Assembly (NCBI GenBank): GCA_029624765.1
Contig: JARSSO010000020.1
Coordinates: forward strand, 1 to 64,000
Reading direction: 5' to 3'
Length of the DNA: 64,000 nt
Source of the DNA: Candidatus Contendibacter sp.
GTDB taxonomy: Bacteria > Pseudomonadota > Gammaproteobacteria > Competibacterales > Competibacteraceae
The notes beneath the pieces are model-generated. The model saw nothing but the letters and a program-made list of their open reading frames with translations, had not been told where the DNA came from and searched no databases. The position numbers and the translations under genes are program-made. Shown here piece by piece: positions 36,962 to 43,976 of this stretch (positions within the stretch are counted from its first letter, which is position 1; every line of letters begins with the position of its first letter).

Positions 36962-37073
36962 CAGCGCAACATGTGTCGGGAAGGGATTGACCCCCACCGC
37001 CCGCCGGGCGTAAGCTGGAATCTCCTAGCATCGTAAGTCGCATCCGCCCGGTCAGCGCGGTTTTTGTGTTTTT

Positions 37074-37150
37074 GTGCCCTCCATCTATGGGAGGGTGTCG
37101 GGTATCCGCAAGGACCCGGCGGCCTTACGACCGTAGGAGCGCCCTCCCGC
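37074..37150 (+). ncRNA. C4-type antisense RNA upstream of antirepressor
   Basis: The sequence folds as a three-stem RNA: outer stem 37089-37097 with 37140-37148 (GGGAGGGTG/CGCCCTCCC), inner stem 37097-37103 with 37114-37120 (GTCGGGT/ACCCGGC, loop ATCCGCAAGG), and a third arm around CCTTACGACCGTAGG. Two segments, CCTTAC (37123-37128) and GTAGG (37133-37137), are complementary to GTAAGG (37178-37183) and CCTAC (37186-37190), which surround the ribosome binding site of the antirepressor gene. Shape, loop sequence and target match the C4 RNA of phages P1/P7, which represses ant. Exact ends are uncertain. Confidence 0.82.
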
Positions 37151-37191
37151 CCGCTGGCGCGGGAAATTCCTGAACTCGTAAGGAGCCTACA

Positions 37192-38178
37192 ATGGCCGCT
37201 CAATCCCCTATCGTATCCTTCAACTTCGTCGCCCAGTCCGTTCGTGTCGTCATGCGTGGTGACGAGCCGTGGTTCGTCGCGGCGGACGTGTGTGCGGTGC
37301 TGGATATTGCGGAAACGCATCGCGCCCTTGCTCGCCTGGATGACGACGAAAAGGGCCGTCATACTATGACGACCCCCGGCGGCAATCAGGATCTGAGCAT
37401 CATCAACGAATCCGGGCTGTACGCGCTGATCCTGACCAGCCGCAAGCCGGAAGCCAAGAAGTTCAAGAAGTGGGTCACGTCCGAAGTGCTGCCCGCCCTG
37501 CGCCGGACCGGGCGCTACGAGATGCCCCAAGCCCCCGCCCCGACCCTCTCCCAAAACCAGCAAACCTATCTCCAAAATATCGCCTGGTCGGTGGCCAGCG
37601 CCTTCTACATGGAGCACGCCACCAAGCTCTGGCTGCTGAAATACTGCCGCGTCTACGTGGGCGTGACGCGCTTCGATCAAATCCCCTCGGCCCGTTGCGA
37701 AGACGTGGCCAACTACCTCACCAGCCTGCGCCGCCCGGTCGACGACTACCTGCGCCACCGCGTCCGCCACGAACGGGATTGGCTGACCCAAACCCTCAAG
37801 CGCGAACTGGACCGCCGCCTGGGCCGCGCCAACGACGATGCCTGCTTGATCAAGGTATGCGCCAAGCACGAGATCAGTCTAGCGACCCTGTACCGCTGGA
37901 TGGCGACGGTGAAGAACATCCCGCGATCCGAATGGCCCGCCGTCTTGCGGCCGATTTACAAAGGCCGCCAGTTTACGGATATCCCGTCTGAGGCATGGAC
38001 GTATTTTTTGGAATGCTACCGTCGATCCGAATCGCTCCGGCTGGCCTACCAAGCCTATGCCGAACGCGCCAGAGCCGAAGGCTGGGACCCACTTTCAGAA
38101 GCAACCGTCAGGCGCAAGTTGATCCGCGAAGGGCTGTTGCTACCTCGCCGCCGCCGGTTTGAGGGGTTCGATATCTAG
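37192..38178 (+). CDS. BRO-domain antirepressor (Ant-like)
   Basis: A 328-aa protein. Residues about 8-108 are a BRO-N domain (VRVVMRGDEPWFVAADVCAV, then GLYALILTSRKPEAKKFKKW and VLPALRRTGRYE), the DNA-binding part of many phage antirepressors. The C-terminal 110 residues (LATLYRWMATVKNIPRSEW, YRRSESLRLAYQAYAERARA, LSEATVRRKLIREG) resemble the DNA-binding domain of Mu-type transposases. It follows the C4-like RNA, whose pairing would block its translation in the lysogen. It could release the repressor at 10538-10903. Confidence 0.88.
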   Translation: MAAQSPIVSFNFVAQSVRVVMRGDEPWFVAADVCAVLDIAETHRALARLDDDEKGRHTMTTPGGNQDLSIINESGLYALILTSRKPEAKKFKKWVTSEVLPALRRTGRYEMPQAPAPTLSQNQQTYLQNIAWSVASAFYMEHATKLWLLKYCRVYVGVTRFDQIPSARCEDVANYLTSLRRPVDDYLRHRVRHERDWLTQTLKRELDRRLGRANDDACLIKVCAKHEISLATLYRWMATVKNIPRSEWPAVLRPIYKGRQFTDIPSEAWTYFLECYRRSESLRLAYQAYAERARAEGWDPLSEATVRRKLIREGLLLPRRRRFEGFDI

Positions 38179-38232
38179 CGCGTTTGCGGTACACAGCACT
38201 GTTGTCGTCGCCCGACTTTTTCCGTGCTATCC

Positions 38233-38259
38233 ACACCCCTTATCTAGGGGTGTTTTTTT
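38233..38259 (+). terminator. Terminator after antirepressor gene
   Basis: Stem ACACCCC/GGGGTGT (38233-38239 with 38247-38253), loop TTATCTA, followed by seven T residues. The first 78-bp repeat copy starts directly after it. Confidence 0.9.
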
Positions 38260-38337
38260 CGTTCTGGCCATTTTGATCACATGGTTTAAGAATTAAGTCA
38301 GGTGATTTCTGATTCTTAAATCAGGTGATGTTTTACA
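38260..38337. repeat. 78-bp direct repeat, copy 1
   Basis: Identical over all 78 bases to 38846-38923. It contains an inverted repeat TTTAAGAAT/ATTCTTAAA and two copies of TCAGGTGAT. It starts right after a terminator T-run, as copy 2 nearly does. Confidence 0.92.
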
Positions 38338-38425
38338 GGGGACGAGGCCGGCCCCGCAAGAGACCGAACCCCGGCTGGTCGATACGGTTGATCTGACCGT
38401 CAAAACCAAATTTGTAACTGTTCCA

Positions 38426-38575
38426 ATGCGCGCCTATAACGACGTTTTCGACAAATTGGATGCCGTGCGCGCCGAACTTTTTGATGCGCAGCGCCAAATT
38501 ATTGCCGTGCAAAACAAGTACATCGCCATGCTGGAAGCCAAACCGAAAGGGAAGCATCGGAGCGCCCGGCCATGA
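38426..38575 (+). CDS. Small helical phage protein, possibly 5'-truncated
   Basis: A 49-aa protein from the ATG at 38426 (MRAYNDVFDKLDAVRAELFD, helical). The frame stays open upstream to the 78-bp repeat and reads as plausible protein (ETEPRLVDTVDLTVKTKF), but has no standard start there. In another frame an ATG at 38328 begins a peptide with the AT-hook motif GRGRPRKRP. So the gene may have lost its start or carry a 1-base shift. The stop overlaps the next ATG. Confidence 0.5.
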   Translation: MRAYNDVFDKLDAVRAELFDAQRQIIAVQNKYIAMLEAKPKGKHRSARP

Positions 38576-38781
38576 TCAACCAGACCTTGTACGAGCTGGA
38601 AGAGCTGCAAGCCTGCTTCGAAGCCGTCTCCGACCTGCTCTGCCCGGAGCCGAACCTGCAAGCTCAGCAGATGGATCGGCTCAGTCTGCTGCTGGGCTAC
38701 CTCAACCGCCAGCGCGAAGCGTTGATGGACCAGTTGCGCGCCGAAGTCCTCAAAAATCCAACCCTGAAGGCGGTCGCCTGA
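38572..38781 (+). CDS. Small hypothetical helical protein
   Basis: A 69-aa protein (MINQTLYELEELQACFEAVS, then LGYLNRQREALMDQLRAEV). It is translationally coupled to the preceding gene (ATGA). A terminator follows 36 bases on. No family recognised. Confidence 0.6.
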   Translation: MINQTLYELEELQACFEAVSDLLCPEPNLQAQQMDRLSLLLGYLNRQREALMDQLRAEVLKNPTLKAVA

Positions 38782-38816
38782 AGCCCGATTTTCGACTCCT
38801 TCAACACCCAAAAATG

Positions 38817-38843
38817 CGCCCCCGAAAAGGGGGCGTTTTTTTT
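38817..38843 (+). terminator. Terminator of the two-gene cassette
   Basis: Stem CGCCCCC/GGGGGCG (38817-38823 with 38829-38835), loop GAAAA, then eight T residues. The second 78-bp repeat copy starts 3 bases later. Confidence 0.92.
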
Positions 38844-38845
38844 GC

Positions 38846-38923
38846 CGTTCTGGCCATTTTGATCACATGGTTTAAGAATTAAGTCAGGTGATTTCTGATT
38901 CTTAAATCAGGTGATGTTTTACA
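38846..38923. repeat. 78-bp direct repeat, copy 2
   Basis: Exact copy of 38260-38337. Together they flank a 508-bp unit holding two small genes and a terminator. Confidence 0.92.
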
Positions 38924-38935
38924 ATGATTATCATT
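38923..38935. promoter_or_regulatory. Fur-box-like palindrome
   Basis: AATGAT-T-ATCATT, a perfect palindrome around one base that matches the Fur core AATGATAATCATT at 12 of 13 bases. It begins at the last base of repeat copy 2. No gene follows directly, so relevance is doubtful. Confidence 0.35.
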
Positions 38936-39102
38936 TTATGCCAAATGAGGCGGTTTTTTGCGCCAAATGGCGCGGCCCCGGCCCCCTCTCGCTCCGGCTG
39001 GCGGGCGCTCCCCCGCTGCCGCGTCGCGCCGCGCGCGGCCCCGTTTCCCTCTCGCTGTTCTGATTCGGCCCGCCCCTTCGCGGGCGGTTTTGCCGGAGCA
39101 GG

Positions 39103-39129
39103 AGCCCGACCCCGAGCGGGCTTTTTTTT
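39103..39129 (+). terminator. Terminator before the early operon promoter
   Basis: Stem AGCCCG/CGGGCT (39103-39108 with 39117-39122) and eight T residues. The 294 bases from 38924 to 39217 hold no gene; besides this terminator there are short GC hairpins (GCGCC-AAAT-GGCGC at 38960-38973; CCGCCC/GGGCGG near 39070-39087) that likely insulate the early promoter. Confidence 0.82.
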
Positions 39130-39142
39130 GCCGTGAATCTAT

Positions 39143-39179
39143 AGCGTTTGCTTTACTTGTCTATAGCGTTTGCTATAAT
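39143..39179 (+). promoter_or_regulatory. Early-operon promoter with two repressor-type operators
   Basis: Two exact copies of AGCGTTTGCT (39143-39152 and 39165-39174) spaced 22 bp, of the same type as the three sites at 10917-10974. TTTACT (39152-39157), a 16-base spacer and TATAAT (39174-39179) form the promoter; one operator touches the -35, the other the -10, the geometry of the cro-side promoter. Confidence 0.82.
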
Positions 39180-39217
39180 AAATGGCAGTATCAATTATCT
39201 AACCTGGAGGATTTGAA

Positions 39218-39571
39218 ATGAACGAATACGAAACCAAGATCGACCTGGCCGGCGAGGAGTTGCCCGCCATCGTCGAGTACGAAAGCGACGGCCCCGGAGC
39301 AACAGGGATATTGATCTACTCCGTTTTGTTGCGGCGATGCATAAAGGAGCGCGGCGATATCGCCTATTGCCCAGACGGGTCTTTTTACAAGGTCACATTC
39401 CCCGAATTTATCTCAATCGAAATCTTCCCGTTTCTGAACGGCCGGCAATTGAAATTACTGGCGGAAGAAATTAACGCAAACCTGGCGGAACAGGATTGGG
39501 ACGAGACGATGAACGAGCCGGCAACGATCAATTTCAACTTTCCAACCAACTACGCAGGAGTACCAGCATGA
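39218..39571 (+). CDS. Hypothetical early phage protein
   Basis: A 117-aa protein (MNEYETKIDLAGEELPAIVE, alpha/beta by eye). It is the first gene of the operator-controlled early operon, with TGGAGGA upstream. The beginning (IDLAGEELPAIVEYESDGPG) resembles small uncharacterised phage proteins. Function unknown. Confidence 0.65.
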   Translation: MNEYETKIDLAGEELPAIVEYESDGPGATGILIYSVLLRRCIKERGDIAYCPDGSFYKVTFPEFISIEIFPFLNGRQLKLLAEEINANLAEQDWDETMNEPATINFNFPTNYAGVPA

Positions 39572-39750
39572 ACAACGAGCTTTATAGCTTGCTCAACAGC
39601 GCCGGCGAAATCCGGCTCGAAATCGGCGGGAAAGAGAAATACCGCTACTTGAGCAACGAGGAAATCATCTTGTTGCTTGATGCGATGGAAGCGCAGGGCG
39701 CACTAAAGGAACTGGAAAATAGGGCCAGGATGCAACGGAAAGCGGCATGA
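39568..39750 (+). CDS. Small hypothetical early protein
   Basis: A 60-aa protein (MNNELYSLLNSAGEIRLEIG, then LSNEEIILLLDAMEAQGALK), starting with an ATGA overlap. Helical. No family recognised. Confidence 0.6.
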   Translation: MNNELYSLLNSAGEIRLEIGGKEKYRYLSNEEIILLLDAMEAQGALKELENRARMQRKAA

Positions 39751-39755
39751 AAAAA

Positions 39756-39789
39756 GGCGCTTGCGTTGCTGCAAACAAGCGCAAGCGCC
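39756..39789 (-). terminator. Terminator-like hairpin facing the minus strand
   Basis: A perfect 10-bp stem GGCGCTTGCG/CGCAAGCGCC (39756-39765 with 39780-39789). Six A residues precede it on the plus strand, so a T-run follows on the minus strand. It would stop a leftward transcript, yet no leftward gene is seen to its right within the early region. Confidence 0.5.
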
Positions 39790-39829
39790 CCACTGCAACC
39801 CCGAACCCAGACGAAACGAGGTAACCACG

Positions 39830-40027
39830 ATGCTAGCACAAGACACCCCAGCAGCAAACGACGACCCAGATTATCCGCCCTGGTCGGAAACCCAGCACGC
39901 GGCGGAAGTCATGGCGTTTGACGCTTGGCTGGACACCCCAGCCGGAAAGGCATGGCTCGCCGCCGAGGAATTTGAATATCAAGCTCGACAAAACGGCTAC
40001 GGCCCACGCCCAGGAGCATTGCAATGA
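39830..40027 (+). CDS. Hypothetical early protein
   Basis: A 65-aa acidic protein (MLAQDTPAANDDPDYPPWSE, MAFDAWLDTPAGKAWLAAEE). The ATG follows CGAGGTAACC. Its stop overlaps the next start. No family is recognised. Confidence 0.58.
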   Translation: MLAQDTPAANDDPDYPPWSETQHAAEVMAFDAWLDTPAGKAWLAAEEFEYQARQNGYGPRPGALQ

Positions 40028-40839
40028 CCTACGAAATCTCAGAATACAACGCCACCGTCTCCGCCCTGGCTTTGTTACGCGAGAAGCACGCCGGCCCATT
40101 CGACACCACCACGAAAGACGGGATGGCCTTGGCGAAGGAAGCCCGCGCCGAGGTTCGCGGTTACCGCACATCGGTAGAAAAACTGCGAGTAGAACTCAAG
40201 GCCCCGGCCCTGGAACGGGCGCGACTAATCGACGCGGAAGCCAAGCGCCTAACCGCCGAACTGTCGGCCATCGAGGAGCCGATTGACACCGCTATCAAGG
40301 CGGAAGAGACCCGCAAGGCTCGCGAAAAGGAAGAGAAAGCCCGCGCCGAAGCCGCGCGAGTCGCGGAGTTGCGGAACAAGGTCGAGGCGATCCGGCAACG
40401 GATAACCGCGGTTGCCGGCAAAGACGCGGCCACCATCGGCGAAACCCTAGGCTGGGCGAACGCCTACCAGCCAGACCCAGGGGAATTCATGGAATTTTTG
40501 TCCGATGCCATCGCGGCCCGCAATGAAGGCCGCGCGATGCTGGAAACGATGCTGGTCGACCGGCAACGCGCCGACGCCGACCGCGCGGAACTGGAACGCT
40601 TGCGCGCCCAGGTTGCCGCCCTTCCACCCGCCCCACCGCCCGAGCTGCCGGCCGCCCCAGTTCCCCCCGCGAACGGGACAAAGACCAACAACGGACGCGG
40701 AAAGAAAGCCGCGCTGACGCCCGTTGAAAAGCTGATCGCGGCGGTACGCGCCGGAAATAGTCGGTTCGAGGACGCCATCCAGACGGCCTACCAAATAGGC
40801 TATGACGATGGCGTTGTCGCCGCCACAACGGCCAAGTAA
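40024..40839 (+). CDS. Coiled-coil early phage protein
   Basis: A 271-aa protein. N-terminal MTYEISEYNATVSALALLRE, then a long charged helix (LIDAEAKRLTAELSAIEEPI, KAREKEEKARAEAARV). A Pro-rich linker (PPAPPPELPAAPVPP) precedes a C-terminal helical segment. The helix pattern is like DUF1351-type proteins found near phage recombination genes. Its function is not known. Confidence 0.65.
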   Translation: MTYEISEYNATVSALALLREKHAGPFDTTTKDGMALAKEARAEVRGYRTSVEKLRVELKAPALERARLIDAEAKRLTAELSAIEEPIDTAIKAEETRKAREKEEKARAEAARVAELRNKVEAIRQRITAVAGKDAATIGETLGWANAYQPDPGEFMEFLSDAIAARNEGRAMLETMLVDRQRADADRAELERLRAQVAALPPAPPPELPAAPVPPANGTKTNNGRGKKAALTPVEKLIAAVRAGNSRFEDAIQTAYQIGYDDGVVAATTAK

Positions 40840-40884
40840 CCCAAACCCACCACGGCCAGGGACGGCCACGACTGGAGATCGACC

Positions 40885-41241
40885 ATGACCGAGCAAACCC
40901 CGCAGGACCTGTTGAACGCCATGAATGCCCTTTTGCAAAAGGCCACCACCACCACCACCCCAACCAGCGCCACCGGCTGGACGCAACCCCAGCAGCAGAC
41001 TCCGGCCGCCCTGGTGCAAGGCGTCGCGGTCCCCGTCAAAATCAGCCGGGGGCGCGGCAACCTGAAAATCCTCCTGTGGCTTCCCGCCGAGTGCGCCAGC
41101 AGTCCCAGCGCCCTGAATGCCGCGCTGGATCAACTCGAATCGGCCGGTATCCCGCTCGACATCTGGGAGCCGAAGGACAGCGGCGGAGGGGGCTGGGGCA
41201 GCGGTTCCGGTTACGGCAATCGCGGCGGATGGAGGCGCTAA
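40885..41241 (+). CDS. Early protein with Gly/Trp-rich RGG-like tail
   Basis: A 118-aa protein: a Thr/Gln-rich start (TTTTTPTSATGWTQPQQQ), a compact alpha/beta middle (VPVKISRGRGNLKILLWLPA) and a tail DSGGGGWGSGSGYGNRGGWRR. Such tails often bind nucleic acid. It lies just upstream of an exonuclease-like gene, so a DNA metabolism role is plausible. Confidence 0.6.
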   Translation: MTEQTPQDLLNAMNALLQKATTTTTPTSATGWTQPQQQTPAALVQGVAVPVKISRGRGNLKILLWLPAECASSPSALNAALDQLESAGIPLDIWEPKDSGGGGWGSGSGYGNRGGWRR

Positions 41242-41243
41242 CC

Positions 41244-42005
41244 ATGTTCGCGACCGCACAACAGCCCATGACCCTGGTTGCGCCGCTGGCCGCCGCCGCG
41301 TTTGTCGTGCTGGACCTGGAGACCGGCGACGCGCCCGCCGAGGCCATCGCCGCCACCATTGCCGCCTGGAAAGCGCCCTCGAACTGGAAGACCGAGACGG
41401 TCGAATCCAAGCGCCGCGAGTTCGCCGAGAAGGCCATCGAAAAAGCGGCGCTGTTGGACGCCAGCCCCATCCTCTGCGTCGCCCTGCAAACCGACCGCGT
41501 TCGGCTGGTATTGAACGGCATGGACGACACCGCCCCAGACATCGACGGCTGGCCCGTCGTGCCCTGCGTCAACGAACGCGGCCTGTTGGTGACCTTGCGC
41601 GCTTGGCTGGACGCCAGCGCCACGCCGGAAACCCTGATCGTCGGCCACAACATCCGCGCCTTCGACCTCCCCAAGCTGCGACAAGCCTACATCCGGCATT
41701 CCTTGCGACTCCCGGAAATCCTCAAGCCCAGGCTACGGGACGAAGCAAAGGCCGAGACGGTGGACACCGCCACGCTGTTCAAGGCGTTCAGCATGGAGCA
41801 CCGGGATGATTTTTGCCCCGGCCTGGACACGGTAGCGGCCAGTTTCGGAATACCCCGCCCGAAACAGCACATGAGCGGCGCGGATTGCCCCCGGCTGTAC
41901 CAAGAAGGGCAAATCGCAACCGTCCTCACCTACTGCTGTGTGGACGTGGCGACCACCACCCGCGCCTACCAACTGATGACCAGCACCGCGCCGGACATCG
42001 ACTAA
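41244..42005 (+). CDS. DEDD-type 3'-5' exonuclease-like protein
   Basis: A 253-aa protein with FVVLDLETGD (Asp and Glu of motif I), LIVGHNIRAFDLPKLRQA (motif II Asp) and a later TYCCVDVATT region (motif III), the order of DnaQ/PolB-type exonucleases. It would remove nucleotides from 3' ends, in phage recombination or repair. ATG at 41244 (two bases after the preceding stop) is chosen; 41229 is an in-frame alternative. Confidence 0.78.
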   Translation: MFATAQQPMTLVAPLAAAAFVVLDLETGDAPAEAIAATIAAWKAPSNWKTETVESKRREFAEKAIEKAALLDASPILCVALQTDRVRLVLNGMDDTAPDIDGWPVVPCVNERGLLVTLRAWLDASATPETLIVGHNIRAFDLPKLRQAYIRHSLRLPEILKPRLRDEAKAETVDTATLFKAFSMEHRDDFCPGLDTVAASFGIPRPKQHMSGADCPRLYQEGQIATVLTYCCVDVATTTRAYQLMTSTAPDID

Positions 42006-42043
42006 CCCACCCGCGCCAGGGACGGCGCAAGGAGAACGCGAGA

Positions 42044-42262
42044 ATGAAACCCACAGAAAAAGACCTATTCGCCGGCGGAATTCAAACCGCACAAGACAGA
42101 AAGCTGAAAATAAACGAGCTGGGCATCGACGACGTAAAACTCGTACTACAGCGCAACGATCTTCAACCGTCCGTTCGCGCCCACGCCCTCGACCGTATCC
42201 GCCGGCTGGAAACGACGGAAAGGATGCAAGGTCGCGGAAAGCAACATGCCGATCATGCCTGA
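42044..42262 (+). CDS. Hypothetical early protein
   Basis: A 72-aa protein (MKPTEKDLFAGGIQTAQDRK..) with AAGGAG 8 bases upstream. Helical, charged. It overlaps the excisionase-like frame by 17 bases. Its function is unknown. Confidence 0.58.
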   Translation: MKPTEKDLFAGGIQTAQDRKLKINELGIDDVKLVLQRNDLQPSVRAHALDRIRRLETTERMQGRGKQHADHA

Positions 42263-42656
42263 AACGCTGCTGTGGAGCATCCAGGAAACCGCCGTGCAAC
42301 TGGGTGAAGTCAGCCCCCGCACCGTGCGGCGGCTGATCGAACGCGGTGAGCTGGCGGTGGTACGCGTGGGGCGCTGCGTGCGCGTCCCCGCTGACGCCGC
42401 CCGGAACTGGGTACAAAATCAACTCAGCGCCCGACCGACGCTGGAGAAATCGTCATGCCCATCTACAAGCGAGGCAAGACCTACTGGCTGGACATCGCCC
42501 AGCCCAACGGCCAGCGACTACGCCAATCTGCTCGGACTGGCAACCGCCGCGACGCCCAGCAGCTCCACGACCAAATCAAAGCCCGCCTCTGGCGGCAAAC
42601 GACCCTCGGCGAACGTCCGGCCGCTACCTGGCAAGATGCGGCGACCGCCTGGCTGA
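42246..42656 (+). CDS. Excisionase-like HTH protein
   Basis: The first 60 residues form a MerR/excisionase-type helix-turn-helix: LLWSIQETAVQLGEVSPRTV then RRLIERGELAVVRVGRCVRV, PADAARNWV. This is the family that binds near att sites and favours excision. The frame continues to 42656 (136 aa), overlapping int by 202 bases with low-complexity Ser/Pro-rich sequence, so the last half is probably an accidental extension. Confidence 0.75.
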   Translation: MPIMPETLLWSIQETAVQLGEVSPRTVRRLIERGELAVVRVGRCVRVPADAARNWVQNQLSARPTLEKSSCPSTSEARPTGWTSPSPTASDYANLLGLATAATPSSSTTKSKPASGGKRPSANVRPLPGKMRRPPG

Positions 42657-43483
42657 ACGAACGGGGCGAGTACCCCAGCCGCGCCGATGACATCCTCTGG
42701 CTGCGTTGGCTCCATCCTCACCTTTACAACACGGCGCTGCCCGCCATCACCCATCAGCGGATCAGCGAGATTCAGGCGATCCGCCAGGCCGAGGGCGTCA
42801 AGGCCCGCAGCGTCAACGCCATTCTGCAAGTTGTTCGTTCAGTCCTCCGCGCCGCGCAAAAACGCGGCTGGCTCGACCGGATTCCCCCCATCCGGCTGTT
42901 GCCCGAACCCCATCGCCGCATTCGCTACCTGAGCGCCGACGAAGAGCGCCGGTTACTGGCCGCCCTCCCGAAGCACCTGGCGGATGTGGCCCGCTTCGCC
43001 CTGGCCACCGGGCTACGCATGGCGAACATCACCGGGCTGGAATGGCGGCAAGTCGATTTGGGGCGGCGGCAGGCCTGGATTTGGGCCGACCAGTCGAAAA
43101 CGCGGGAAGCCCTCGCCGTGCCCCTGAACGGGGACGCGGTGACTGTATTACGGGAACAGTGGGGCCAACATCCCGAGCGGGTGTTCACCCGCCAGGGGAA
43201 GCTCTTTCACCAGGCGAACGGTAGGACCTGGCGCAAGGCGGTCAAGGCGGCTGAGCTGGCCGATTTCCGATTCCACGACTTGCGCCACACCTGGGCGACC
43301 CGGCACATTCAAGCCGGAACGCCACTGCACGCGCTGATGGAACTGGGCGGCTGGAAGGATGCCGCCATGGTCCGCAAGTACGCGCACTTTTCAGCGGCGC
43401 ACTTGCAGCAGTTCGCGGAAAACACCGTCCGCCGCGCCGAGTCCGGCACAAATCCGGCACAGCAGCAAGCGGACGCGGTGTAA
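42455..43483 (+). CDS. Tyrosine integrase
   Basis: A 342-aa site-specific recombinase. N-terminal AP2-like arm-binding region (MPIYKRGKTYWLDIAQPNGQ), SAM-like core-binding domain, and catalytic domain with Arg 188 (ATGLRMANI), His 274-Arg 277 (HDLRHTWAT), LGGW and nucleophile Tyr 309 (MVRKYAHFS). It ends 4 bases before attR at tRNA-Pro, as expected for an integrase acting on that tRNA. It is closely related to the remnant beside attL. Confidence 0.96.
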   Translation: MPIYKRGKTYWLDIAQPNGQRLRQSARTGNRRDAQQLHDQIKARLWRQTTLGERPAATWQDAATAWLNERGEYPSRADDILWLRWLHPHLYNTALPAITHQRISEIQAIRQAEGVKARSVNAILQVVRSVLRAAQKRGWLDRIPPIRLLPEPHRRIRYLSADEERRLLAALPKHLADVARFALATGLRMANITGLEWRQVDLGRRQAWIWADQSKTREALAVPLNGDAVTVLREQWGQHPERVFTRQGKLFHQANGRTWRKAVKAAELADFRFHDLRHTWATRHIQAGTPLHALMELGGWKDAAMVRKYAHFSAAHLQQFAENTVRRAESGTNPAQQQADAV

Positions 43484-43486
43484 GTC

Positions 43487-43572
<86 letters not shown>

Positions 43573-43716
43573 AAAGCAGCGAGTGACCGCTATGAAGATT
43601 GGCGATTCTAGTTCAATCGGCCTGGCTTGCCAAGCATTTCGCGATCCGTCAACAATTCAGCCGGCGCCCCGGCTCAGGGCAATCATGCCATGTATTTTCT
43701 AGTTATTTCTCAACCA

Positions 43717-43840
43717 CCACCAGCTGGAAGCTGGTGGGTTGCTTATCGGCGGACTAAACCGCCGACTGGAAGAGAAAGCGGCTGGAAGCCGGTGGTTTGC
43801 ACCACGGGCCGAGCGCCCTCCGGGCGGGCTGAAGCCGCCC
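43717..43840. repeat. Cluster of palindromes (BIME/REP-like)
   Basis: At least three hairpins in a row: CCACCAGC/GCTGGTGG (43717-43737), TCGGCGG/CCGCCGA (43746-43765) and GGGCGG/CCGCCC (43822-43840), with GGCTGGAAGCC between. The 43573-43941 stretch holds no gene. The cluster looks like mobile REP/BIME sequence; no nearby RAYT transposase is seen. Confidence 0.65.
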
Positions 43841-43941
43841 ACGAACTATCAAAATGAATCTGACAAAGTAGAACTAATATTCAGTTGAATCAAATTATTA
43901 TGCCGACATAACGCGATTGCCCCGCGGAAGTACGCGGCTTT

Positions 43942-43970
43942 TTGACAATCACGGGGAAGCTGCCTATAGT
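43942..43970 (+). promoter_or_regulatory. Strong sigma-70-type promoter upstream of rtcB leader
   Basis: TTGACA (43942-43947), exactly 17 bases, then TATAGT (43965-43970). Start near 43977. It would give a leader of about 235 bases before the rtcB ATG, ending the first part at a terminator. Confidence 0.78.
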
Positions 43971-43976
43971 GCGAAC

